From Benincasa hispida (taxonomy: Eukaryota > Streptophyta > Magnoliopsida > Cucurbitales > Cucurbitaceae), in assembly GCF_009727055.1 (NCBI RefSeq), contig NC_052349.1, positions 37,117,589-37,181,588 of the forward strand: DNA of 64,000 nucleotides. The letters run 5' to 3'. The notes under the pieces are model-generated. The model worked only from the letters and a program-made list of their open reading frames with translations, had not been told where the DNA came from and ran no database searches. This document shows, in pieces, positions 1 to 9,901 of the stretch (position 1 is the stretch's first letter; every line of letters begins with the position of its first letter). A program made the position numbers and the translations under genes.

Positions 1-428
1 ATTTACGAGCTAGTAGGGGGACCTCGCGGACCTATAGATCATGGGGTCCAACATTCCGAGATTAATTGACTAAACTCATTATACTGAATTAACCCTCATT
101 CGTTAACTAATGGGTTACTCCAGTAAAGCCCATAATTGAACTCCCCTCACTATAGATATATTATGTCCACTTATATAACCATGATTAGTAAGTCGATCCT
201 TCACAGCTCGTTTGTAATCACAGTTGGGTCAAGATCACTGTTTTATCCCTGTGAATACATCTCGTTTCTTAAGTTCCTACTGACCCTCTAATGAACAATT
301 TTGATTCATAATACTTATGAATGAAGTCCTTTCTCTATCATGAGAAGGCGAGGCTCCAATTGTTCAAGACTTAGAATCAGTAATTAAGAGAACAACCTAT
401 TTCCTAACCCTAAATCGGGTAGGAGTGA
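1..428 (-). repeat. K-family copia LTR fragment, minus orientation
   Basis: This piece is the reverse complement of the middle of the LTR seen intact around 16.7-18.2 kb. Shared phrases include the GGACCTATAGATCATG block near its start and the CAATTGTTCAAGAC block near 358. It is cut by the window edge on the left and joins an oppositely oriented piece of the same family on the right. No coding capacity. Copia assignment rests on the iMet primer-binding site attached to the same LTR at 18190. Confidence 0.75.
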
Positions 429-1105
429 ACAACCTTTGAAGGGTCGACTTACTGATTATGGTTATATCATGTGGACGCAAATATATCTAGAGTGCAACTA
501 TCGAGCTATAGTGGTGTGACTTATAGTTACAAATACTAATTAATTTGGTCTAAACAGTTTTAGCCAATTAATCTTAAATCGTTGGAGCTCATGATCTATA
601 GGTCCATAAGGTCCCTCTACTAGATCCTAAAACACGAACAACTTGAATTAATAAATTGAGTAAATTTGGAATGATATCAATTTGAATTGTTCAAATTGAA
701 TCTCAATTTGAAAATATTAAAATTGAAATTTGGGTTTAAACATGAATAAGTTCAAATATAAATTAGGGTTTGTATAATTATAGTCAACATAATTAACGTT
801 TAATTTGTTGAAATTGAACGAAATTGGAGAGTTTATAATATTTAAATATTAATTACATGAATAAGATTTATGTTTAAAATTAGGTATCTGATTAATTTAA
901 TATTTGATATTAAATAGTTATTTAATTAAATAAAACTAACCTAATTTCATATTTATTTCACATTTTAGAATTTTAAATTTTGATTTTGGTTTTGTTAATT
1001 TTGAATTAATTGGAACTAAAAACAAAAATTTAAGAAATTGGGATTTTTGGTTTTAAGTGAGAATTTCACACATTCTTGCAAGGAGAGGTGTAATCTCCAC
1101 ATGTT
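429..1105 (+). repeat. K-family copia LTR fragment, plus orientation
   Basis: From the CAACCTTTGAAGGGTCGACT block onward this matches the plus-strand LTR at about 17.09-17.74 kb, through GGAGCTCATGAT, the AT-rich middle, and the GTGAGAATTTC / GAGGTGTAATCTCC end. It stops abruptly near 1105 in unrelated DNA, so the 3' end of the LTR is missing. With the preceding piece it forms a large imperfect inverted repeat. Confidence 0.75.
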
Positions 1106-1585
1106 TGCTAGTATATCTAAAGATAATCTCAGTAAACAAGAGTTCATAGTTAGCTTGGAATCTAGTCCATGGAACGATTATAATTATGCACTGTTAAAAA
1201 CAACTTTAGTGAGTTTTGTCTTGTATATTGGAGGAATCGAAACTATAGAAAAAAGTTTGTTATTCAATATAACAAAAGAAAAATAAGAACACTATTATTA
1301 AGTAATTCTTCATTTTATTTTGATGGATAATTTTCAATTCCCAATTGCTTATTAAATGAATCTAAAATTATCTATTACATGGTTTATGTAATGAGTTTTA
1401 AAAATTTTGGTAGCGAAAAATGATGTAGAATATTAAGAAAAGCAGTATGAGAAAGAGAATTAAGTTCAGAATAAAAATTGAAAGATGAAGAGTACGACAT
1501 AGATAGATAAAACATCCTTTTATTTCCATATTATATTTTAGTATAGATAAAGATAATGCAACCTGTGGATCATCATCAACATTTC
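1106..1585. other. Low-copy DNA downstream of the cystatin-like gene
   Basis: AT-rich sequence between an LTR relic and the stop codon of the minus-strand gene. Short open frames occur, but none resembles a known family. It should hold the 3' UTR and polyadenylation region of that gene; I cannot place the site with confidence. Confidence 0.4.
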
Positions 1586-1939
1586 CTATGGAACAATGGG
1601 AGGACAATCGATTATAGGCAGTGGGCAACTTTTGAAGGAAATAAGTTGCCAAGACTGCTGATGTTTATCATGTAGCACAACCGCCCAAAATAACTTTGTA
1701 TATTTTGGAAAAGGTGGAGCAATTATAGTTTCTTCTACCTTTATGCATAGGCGATATTTTTTTCCCACCCCATTAACCTCCAAAGTCTCAACACTCTGCA
1801 CGCAAATGAACTTTAGTTTTACCCCTTTAACTTTATACTCCACCACTGCAAACCTTCCAATTGCATCTACATACACATCGACAACACTTGGAATCCACCA
1901 TTCAACATCAGGGACCTCTACCGTCGCAGAACTACTCAT
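1586..1939 (-). CDS. Phytocystatin-like protein (cysteine protease inhibitor family), single exon
   Basis: A 117-residue protein, the usual size of a small plant cystatin without a signal peptide. Residues about 11-36 read like the family N-terminus: a W-W-IP segment, then IGRFAVVEY, which fits the plant cystatin LARFAV-type helix signature. LKF and KYRL follow at the expected strands, and AVVL...SW...ISFK matches the second hairpin and C-terminal strand. Family members bind papain-like proteases through an N-terminal Gly, a QxVxG loop and a PW hairpin. Here the loop appears as LEVNG with two extra residues after it, the Gly-Gly is replaced by V-E, and no PW is seen, so inhibition may be weak or lost. 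The start is chosen at MSSSA, which lies about 90 bases below a TATA box. No intron is needed. It is the only likely host gene in the window; it could also be a decaying duplicate. Confidence 0.7.
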   Translation of the reverse strand: MSSSATVEVPDVEWWIPSVVDVYVDAIGRFAVVEYKVKGVKLKFICVQSVETLEVNGVGKKYRLCIKVEETIIAPPFPKYTKLFWAVVLHDKHQQSWQLISFKSCPLPIIDCPPIVP

Positions 1940-2025
1940 CCTAACTTCTGATTGTTGATAGTTTATAGCTAAATAACAAAACGTTATAATGTTGCTTTAT
2001 TGTCAATCCTCAATGGTGATTGCAC

Positions 2026-2033
2026 ATTTATAG
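2026..2033 (-). promoter_or_regulatory. TATA box of the cystatin-like gene
   Basis: The minus strand reads CTATAAAT about 87-94 bases upstream of the start codon at 1939. That spacing would put transcription start near 2000 and give a 5' UTR of roughly 60 bases. It is a sequence match only. Confidence 0.5.
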
Positions 2034-4662
2034 AGTTATGCATTGGACACTGTAAGTGTTGATATCAACGAATTTTTTTATTTCTTATCCTAACAATTTT
2101 CTACGTATATTCTAATTTATCAATTTAAATTTTTCCACTTTTTTATATGTTGATCAACAAATATATTCTTATCTCAAAGCAGAGTACATATCAAATATTA
2201 TAATGTTGTTGTACAATAAGAATTAATCCACTACCAACTATACACATTATTCATCTCATTAATATTTTTCATGTGACCAAAAGTATTTTGGAATATATTG
2301 ATGAAATCAAGTACTATATTGTATTCTAAGTTATCAATTTTAGGTTTTTAACTTTTGGTATATATTGAACAAAGATAAACGATTCAAATATTTTTTAGAA
2401 CAAATAATAGTAGGTACAAATGAAAAGTTTATCTCCTATGAGAGTATGTATATTTGTGTGCAACTGTATTATTAGGAGATAAATTTCAAGTCCGCAACTC
2501 ATATGAAAAGAGACCTTAAGTAATAAGTTATATGGTTATATCTCACTAAATCAACCATTTAAACTGTGGCGTTACAACGAAGTATATTAATTTTTTTCGA
2601 CATTGAGTGATAATATCATTTAGAAAAAAAATAAATAAGAAAAAAAGGATGACAACATCAAACTGTGTCATGAAACCTATATGATTACAATAACGATGTT
2701 TGTTCAATAATGATTACTGTTCACAACCAATATCAAGACATGCAATCATAGGCATGTAGTTCGAGAAGGTTTGCAATTATGCAAGTTTAAAACTAACATC
2801 AAATGTATTGTCATAACATTACACCGGTGAATTGTATGAATGATAGTTGACAATTGACATCAAATACAAAAGTCCTATGACAAATGATATCCTAGATTTT
2901 ATACCGTGTTTACGAAATGCTGGTGCAAGCGACTTTTTTTAACACTATAAACAACGTTATAAGAAAAATTTTCAATTGGATAATTGTATTAATTTGGAAA
3001 CTTTACTTGGCGTTAGCTAAAAGACTATGGTTAGTCTTTAATAGCATATTCTATAGAAAAAATGTTACAACAAACATGCCATATCACTTTTATGCACGCT
3101 ATTACAGTCAATATTACTGAAAGTCTCTTACTTTTCATAGTGATTTTCAATGTTATAAAAAAAATGTTTGAAAATTTTACTCTTTATTTCATAATTTTTA
3201 ATGTTAATAAACATTTCATAAGTTTTTGACTTTGCTATATATTGATCAACAATGATAAATGACACAAATATTTTTAGCACAAAAAAATAGTATGTGTGAA
3301 AAATTATAATTCTTTTGTCCAATTAAAAAGTTAATCACGTATGAGCATATATACATATTATCCATCCGAGACAAAATTTAAGTCCAAAACTCGAAAAAAA
3401 TTGACTTTCGGTTATAAATTATCAATCGTCAGATCGGGTATTGAATCCTTCAATGAATCATATAATTCTGTTCCAACCTTAATTTTGTAGTAGTGATAGT
3501 ATGGGCCAAATACACAAAGAACTGATGAGTTTCTCTATTAAAATGCTTAGCCTGTGGTAACTTAGGGGTTTTGTTCTAGTTTGCTTGTAATAAAATTGCA
3601 TGAAAAGTAAATGTAAACAAAATATACGAGACCGACGAGAAAAGTATGAATGAAAAATTCTAGTTTGGGTTAGTTTCGAACTTTTTCCTAATCAATCTAC
3701 TAGTTCATTGAACCCTAAAGGGGTTTGATTTCAAATTCTTGTTTACACTTAACCAAATTAATTAAAGTAACTAATTAACTCAACTAAATATCTAATTAGC
3801 CCAAAGTGAGTAGATGAATCCATGTTAAATAAAGGGTCTAATCACATTAACATTAAGGGTAGTACTAAGTTGAACATTTAAACGAAAATTTCGTCATTAA
3901 ATATTTGATTGATTTCCTCTAGGTTGATTACACAATGCCAATCATTGTTGATACACAATTTTGTAAGATAACCTAACGCTTTGCTTCTTATAATTTAGGG
4001 ATATGGAAAATATAAATAAAAAGTGTTAAATCATACAACCGAGGAATAGTAGATCAGACAATCTAAAGAATATATAATAATCTTAAGTCAGTTTTTGTGA
4101 ATAACGATTTCAATAAGAACAACATAAAGGGAAATATCCTAGAATCTAAGTTAGAACAAATTACCTTAGCCCATAATCATTCTTCAAACTGATGAATAAT
4201 GATTAGAGACCATAAGTATAGATCGAAGAGGAAAAATGGAGTTGATTGATGTAAAGAAAGTGAAAGCGACGACCAAATGATTGGCCGAAAATCGACAAAC
4301 ATATATGCTGCACCGTGTGGTGTCGCATACTGTTCCGGCGAGAGCCTCCAAGGGTATTTTGGTAATCCTTACATATTCTTTCCTGGGTTATGCATTTGAG
4401 TTCCATCTTGATCTTTTTTAGCTGCATTGTTAATCTTATTCGCCGCTCCTCTTTGTTTTAGCTCCACTGTGACTCATATCAATCACATATAAATCCGAAG
4501 GATAAGCTAAGCCATTTATTTTAGTCAGTACATCTTTTATAAGTCCTAATAGCTTAACAAGAGAGTGAACAACTAATTGCACCCAAAAATCAGCAGTTTG
4601 CAAAATGTGAGATTGAAACTCCTAGTTTATAGTGCTTATCTCACACGACATAGAAAACATCC
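2034..4662. other. AT-rich low-copy DNA, no gene recognised
   Basis: About 2.6 kb upstream of the cystatin-like gene. Frames at 2917-3120 (plus) and 4203-4427 (minus) give no recognisable protein. Part of it, roughly 3.6-4.2 kb, has the look of decayed LTR or intergenic plant DNA. I see no tRNA, no clear transposase and no intact terminal repeats. Confidence 0.4.
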
Positions 4663-4799
4663 AACTTATTTTCCTTCCTTCAACTTCTATCTTATTGCCT
4701 TTTGTAGGAGGGATCTCATGAAGATTGGACCATTTTCACCCTCTCCTTTCGTTCACATTTATTAGTAACAATTAACCAACAAAGAAAAGGAGCAATATG

Positions 4800-5470
4800 A
4801 ACATAGGAATTTAAATTTCAAGTTGGATTGAGAATTTAAATTTATACGGTGCTGGTGCTTTAGGTTCCACCTCTACTTCATCTTCTTTTTCCAACTCTTT
4901 AGGTTCTGTCCTCGGTGTAGTAGGTGATGTAGGAGAGACTTCATTGCAACTCAACATAGTTATGGCACTCACCATCTACACGTTATGCTTAGATTGGGAA
5001 GGAAGCTTCTTGAATAGAGTATCAGATGGCTCACGCCATTGGCCAACTCATAGATTTGGGTGGCAATGCTTTCGATGCTAGCACTAGTCACCTTCCAAAA
5101 CTGCATTGGGTCCTTCTGGATATTAAAGGTAGTCTGACCTAGGCTCTTCACTACATCCTCAAGAGGCATCCTTAAACTGCTTTGCTGGTTGCCTTCAACT
5201 TTCTAGCGCTTGTAATTTTCCTATATCCCTCCTGGTTGATTATTAGTGTAACTCATCTCATCAATAGATTTTTGAGCTGTGTCTTTTCCAAGAAAGCATG
5301 TGTCATAAGAGAAGTCTGTTCAAAGTTCAGGTTCAGATCACCTACCTTTTGTGAAGATGCAACATTGTCAGGAGCTCGTGTCCCAAAATGTTGTGAACTC
5401 CCTGCCATGGTAGAAACGAACTTCCTAGCTTTAGACAGGATCTTACTCACCAAAGTTCATCCACTATCAT
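4800..5470 (-). pseudogene. Ty3/gypsy gag remnant (C-terminal gag and gag-pol linker)
   Basis: Reading down the minus strand, 5453-5253 encodes LSKARKFVSTMAGSSQHFGT, which fits the Gag segment after the conserved ID-A-A-SGG region of plant gypsy elements. Below it, 5169-4969 gives LEDVVKSL...SIESIATQIYELA, the coiled-coil-like tail in which other members read SIxNLExQIGQLA. An acidic, Pro-rich linker follows near 4900-4820. The frames are broken and no protease follows. The same family occurs at 24.4-26.4 kb. Reading: a dead Gag fragment, not a host gene. Confidence 0.65.
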
Positions 5471-5479
5471 GTAGTAAGA

Positions 5480-5710
5480 TCAAGCAAGTGGGAGAAATGG
5501 AAAGACTATCGTATAGTCAGGTGCTTGATCGTTTAGTGCGGGGTACACGATCGTGTAGTAAAAGCTAAGCAATCGTCTATACAATCGTTTAGTCACGCTA
5601 AGGTGCTAAGCGATCGTCTATAAAAAGGTAAACGATCATTTAGATAAAGGGGCGTGCAGGTGTATGATCATTTAGTAAGCAGGCGCTATCGTATAGGCTC
5701 TCAAACACTA
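5480..5710. repeat. CGATCG-rich degenerate repeat, copy 1
   Basis: A cluster of short palindrome-like words of the type ACACGATCGTGTAG, GCGATCGTCTAT and ACGATCATTTAG, spaced 15-35 bases apart. It lies between the gag remnant and the K-related LTR. Similar words fill an L2 LTR at 15.6-16.3 kb and 48.9-49.6 kb. Confidence 0.7.
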
Positions 5711-5749
5711 AGCGGTAGAAGGCTTTTCACACCATGAGCGATTACGCAT

Positions 5750-7095
5750 GTCTCGTGGAAAATGAAAACAATTTTAATTTTATTCTTCAGTTACTAGAAC
5801 TGAATTGAACTTCCCACTAACGCACGAATTAGGAGAAAACAGTGGCCAATTAACTCATAACCGTCCAATTAATAAAGTAATAAATATAATCATGTTATAT
5901 TCATAACCTATAGTTTGATATTATATATCAACTATAGTGTTTTCTCCTCTACTTGATATAAATCATATTTATATCTAATTTCCTCCAAATTAATGTAACT
6001 CATACATTTAGTCAATCATATCATATATAATTAACTTGTTCAATTATATCATATATAATCGAACTCCCTCTTGCCAATTTGAACATTTTAAACTGACCCA
6101 AAACTAGATTCTCAACTTGTGTCCAAGCTACCAAGAACTTGTATCCAAGCTACCAAGGGGACCTTATGGACCTATGGCTCGAAGTTTCAACGGTACGTGA
6201 ATATAACCAATCATGAGTACGATAACCCTTCACAGATGTTTGTAAGTACAGTTTGGCTAATTTACCGTTTTACACCTGTAGTTACATCTCACTCCTTTAG
6301 TACCACTGATCCCTCTATTGAACAATACAACATAGTCCAACTATGTGTGAACACCTCTCGGGCCAAGAGAACGTGTGTAGCGCCACATCGTTCAAGTCCT
6401 AGAATCAGCACTTAAGGAAGCTGTCTACTACTTACCCTTGTTTTGGGGAAAGAGTGAATTCCATCTTGTGTAGCTGAGTTACCAACTCCCAAAACAGACG
6501 AATCCCCAAAGTGGTAGGTTTGAGTTGGTGGCCTGATCACTCGCACACATGCAAATCAAAGGACCGACCTCAATTGTAGGAGTTTCCAACTCACTCAGGA
6601 TTGAAGTCATGTTACCTATGGTAATCCTAGTGAAGTGAAGTCTCTATCATAAAAGGTGTTATAAAACGAGACGTTAACACTTCGTGGTCAGGTCTTATAT
6701 AAACTCTTTGTGTAGGACGCCCCCGCTCGCATGTCCTCTACACAAATGATCAGAATCAGACCATCTGTGACAAGTCACAACACTTATAACTATTCCACAA
6801 AGTGGGCCACATCCGTAGTGTTACCAAGATAAGGTTTCCCTCATATATCCATATACTACAGACCATTTTGGTTATCACTTAAGACATGATCCACTTGTAT
6901 ATCACCACATACATGCTTAAATTACATAAAGAAAACTAGGGATTTTAAGTTTATTGGTTTGTGGTAAAGTAAATAAAACATCAAAATGAGCAAAATTAAG
7001 AAGTGAAGTAAATATCATATATTATATATCAAAAGCGTTCATATGAACTTTTTAAAAACTATAAGACACGAGACTTTAGGGAGTGAACCCCAACA
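5750..7095 (-). repeat. K-related LTR ('J'), minus orientation, copy 1
   Basis: On the minus strand it starts TGTTGGGGTTCACTCCC at 7095, similar to K-family LTR starts, and includes blocks parallel to K LTRs such as the ATATGGATATATGAGGG segment and the description of 'GAATTCACTC'. The far end is uncertain; a TG near 5750 is my estimate. No coding sequence. It is cut near 6120 by a short local duplication of CAAGCTACCAAG. Confidence 0.55.
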
Positions 7096-7479
7096 AAGAG
7101 ATCAAAGGAAGAGAAGAAAAGAAGTAAGAAAATTTGAAGATGTGTAGATTTTTTACCAACTAACATCTTTTGTTCGTCACTAAAAGATGATTTTTGCTAT
7201 ATGTCATTAAAAGCTTAAAGTTAGCACCTATAGACTGGTGAATTAATTCTCTAAGCATATGGATATGGACAATGATGAATGTGAATCATACAAGCTCATG
7301 TTGCCATAAACTTATTTTTCTTCACTTCTACTTATATGTTATTGCCTTTTGCAGAAGGGATCTCATGAAGATTGGACCATCTTCACCCTCTCTTTTCGTT
7401 CACATTTCATAGCAACTGTTAACCAGCTAAGAAAAGGAGCAACATGAACATAGGAATTTAAATCTAAAGTTGGATCAAG

Positions 7480-8110
7480 AATTTAAATCTATACGGGGCT
7501 GGTGCTTTACGTTCCACCTCCACTTTATCTTTTTTCTCCAGTTCTCTAGGTTTAGTCCGTGGTGTAGTAGGCAATGTAGGAAGGACTTCATTGAAACTCA
7601 ACATAGTAATGGCACTCACAATCTACACATTATGCTCAGATTGGGAAGGAAGTTTCTCAAACTGAGTATCAGGCGGCTCACTCCATTGGCTAACTCCTAG
7701 ATTTGGGTGGCAATGCTTTCGATGCTAGCACTAGTCACCTTCCAAAACTGCATTGGGTCCTTCTGGATATTAAAGGTAGTCTGACCTAGGCTCTTCACTA
7801 CATCCTCAAGAGGCATCCCCAAACTTCTTTGTTGGTTGCCTTGACCTTTCTAGCGGTTGTAATTTTCCTTTATCCCTCTTGGTTGATTACTAGTTTAACT
7901 CATCTCAACAATATGTTCTTGGGGCTATTCCTTTTCCTAGAAAGCATGTGTCATAAGAGAAGTATGTTCAATAGTTCAGGTTTAAGTCACCTACCTTTTG
8001 TGAAGATGCAACATTGTCAGGAACTCGTGACCCAAAATGTTTTGAACTCTCTGCCATGGTAGAAATGAACTTCCTAGCTTTAGAAAAGGTCTTACTCACC
8101 AAAGTTCATC
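7480..8110 (-). pseudogene. Ty3/gypsy gag remnant, second copy
   Basis: Duplicate of the remnant at 4800-5470. It encodes, in broken minus-strand frames, the same LED-VVKSL/TSASIESIATQI tail (around 7810-7690) and the SxALTKxV..MAESSKHFGS-like segment (around 8100-8010). Stops and frameshifts differ from copy 1, so both were decaying after duplication. Confidence 0.6.
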
Positions 8111-8119
8111 CACTATCAT

Positions 8120-8370
8120 GTACTAAGATCAAACAAGTGGGAGAAGTGGAAAGACTATCGTATAGTCAGGTGCTTGACCATTTAGTGCGGGGTACACGAT
8201 CGTGTAGTAAAAGCTAAGCGACCGTCTATACAATCGTTTAGTCACGCTCAAGTGCTAAGCGATCGTCTATAAAAAGGTAAACGATCATTTAGATAAAGGG
8301 GCGCACGGGTGTACGATCATTTAGTAAGCAGGCGCTATCGTATAGGCTCTCAAACACTAAGCAGTAGAAG
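8120..8370. repeat. CGATCG-rich degenerate repeat, copy 2
   Basis: Counterpart of the patch at 5480-5710, with a few substitutions (for example GTACGATCATTTAG where copy 1 has GTATGATCATTTAG). It retains ACACGATCGTGTAG. Confidence 0.7.
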
Positions 8371-8389
8371 GCTTTTCACACCATGAGCG

Positions 8390-9666
8390 ATTACGCGTGT
8401 CTCGTGCAAAATGAAAACAATTTTAATTTTATTCTTTAGTTACTAGAACTGAATTGAACTTCCCACGAACGCACGAATTAGGAGAAAACGGTGGCCAATT
8501 AACTCATAACCGTCCAATTAATAAAGTAATAAATATAATCATGTTATATTCATAACCTATAGTTTGATATCATATATCAACTATAGTGTTTTCTCCTCTA
8601 CTCGATATAAATCATATTTATATCTAATTTCCTTAAAATTAATGTATCTCATACATTTAATCAATCATATCATATATAATTAACTAGTTCAATTATATCA
8701 TATATAATCGAACTTGTATGCAAGCTACCAAGGGGACTTTATGGACCTATGGCTCGAAGCTCCAAGGATAGTGAATAGCTGACTAAACTCTTTAGCCACA
8801 AGATCCACCATCTGTTAACTGCTAGGCATTCCACTAATGACCGACAGCTAAACTCTTCTTACCACAGATATATTTTTGTATCCATCGGATATAACCAATC
8901 ATGAGTACAATAACCCTTCACAGATATTTGAGTCGGAGAAAGAGTGTGTAGCGCCACATCGTTCAAGTCCTGAAATCAGCCCTTAAAGAAGCTATCTATC
9001 TACTCACCCCTGCTTCGGGAAAAGAGTGAATTCCATCTTGTGTAGCTGAGTTACCAACTCTCAAATCAGACGAATCCCCAAAGTGGTAGGTTTGAGTCGG
9101 TGGCCTGGCCACTCACACCCATGCAAATCAAAGGACCAGCCTCAATGGCAGGAGTTCCCAACTCATTCACAATTGAAGTCATGTTACCTATGGTCATCCT
9201 AGTGAAGTGAAGTCTCTGTCATGAAAGGTGTCATAAAACGAGATGTTAACACTTCGTGGTCAAGTCTTATACAAACTCTTTGTATAGGATGCCCTCGTTT
9301 GCATGTCCCCTACACAAATGATCAAGATCAGACCATCTGTGACATGTCACAACACTTATAACTATTCCACAAAGTGAGCCGCATCTGTAGCGTTACCAAT
9401 ATAAGGTTTTCCTTATATATCCATATACTACAGACCATTTTAGTTATCACTTAAGACATGATCCACTTGTATTTCGCCACATACATGCTTAAATTACATA
9501 AAGACAACTAGGGATTTTAAGTTTATTGGTTTGTGGTAAAGTAAATAAAACATTGAAATGAGTAAAATCAAGAAGTGAAGTAAATATCATATATTATACA
9601 TCACAAGTGTTCGTATGAACTTTTTACAAACGGTAAGACACGAGACTTTAGGGAGTGAACCCAAAC
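8390..9666 (-). repeat. K-related LTR ('J'), minus orientation, copy 2
   Basis: Second copy of the LTR at 5750-7095; the minus strand starts TGTTTGGGTTCACTCCC at 9666. It lacks about 115 bases relative to copy 1 but keeps a segment near 8765-8880 that copy 1 lost, so neither copy was simply derived from the present form of the other. Confidence 0.55.
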
Positions 9667-9700
9667 AATGAGATCAAAGGAAGAGAAGAAAAGAAGGAAG

Positions 9701-9758
9701 AAAATTTGAAGATGTGCAGATTTTTTACCATTAAAAAATCTGCACATCTTCAAATTTT
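9701..9758. repeat. Perfect 27-bp inverted repeat with 4-base loop
   Basis: Arms 9701-9727 and 9732-9758 are exact reverse complements around the loop CCAT. Only the left arm has a counterpart in duplication copy 1 (near 7125-7150), so the right arm arose after the duplication. Confidence 0.9.
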
Positions 9759-9901
9759 GTGCGTCACTAAAATATGATTTTTACAATTTGTCATTAAAAG
9801 CTTAAAGGTAGTACCTGTAGACTGGTGAATTGATTCTCTAAGCATATATGGATATGGATAATGATGAATGTGAATCATACAAGCTCATGTTGCCATAAAC
9901 T

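Larger units (their letters stand above)
4663..7308. repeat. Direct tandem duplication, copy 1
   Basis: This 2.65 kb block recurs immediately downstream at 7309-9902 in the same order: the GGGATCTCATGAAGATTGGACCA block, a gag remnant, a CGATCG-rich patch, a K-related LTR, then AAGCTCATGTTGCCATAAACTT. Copy 1 has about 115 bases near 6240-6360 that copy 2 lacks, and lacks about 110 bases present near 8765-8880. Joined ends share AACTT. Confidence 0.85.

Noticed and set aside
2917..3120. 67-residue hydrophobic plus frame as a small membrane protein
   Set aside because: AT-rich DNA gives Leu/Ile/Phe-rich frames by chance, and there is no promoter or family match.
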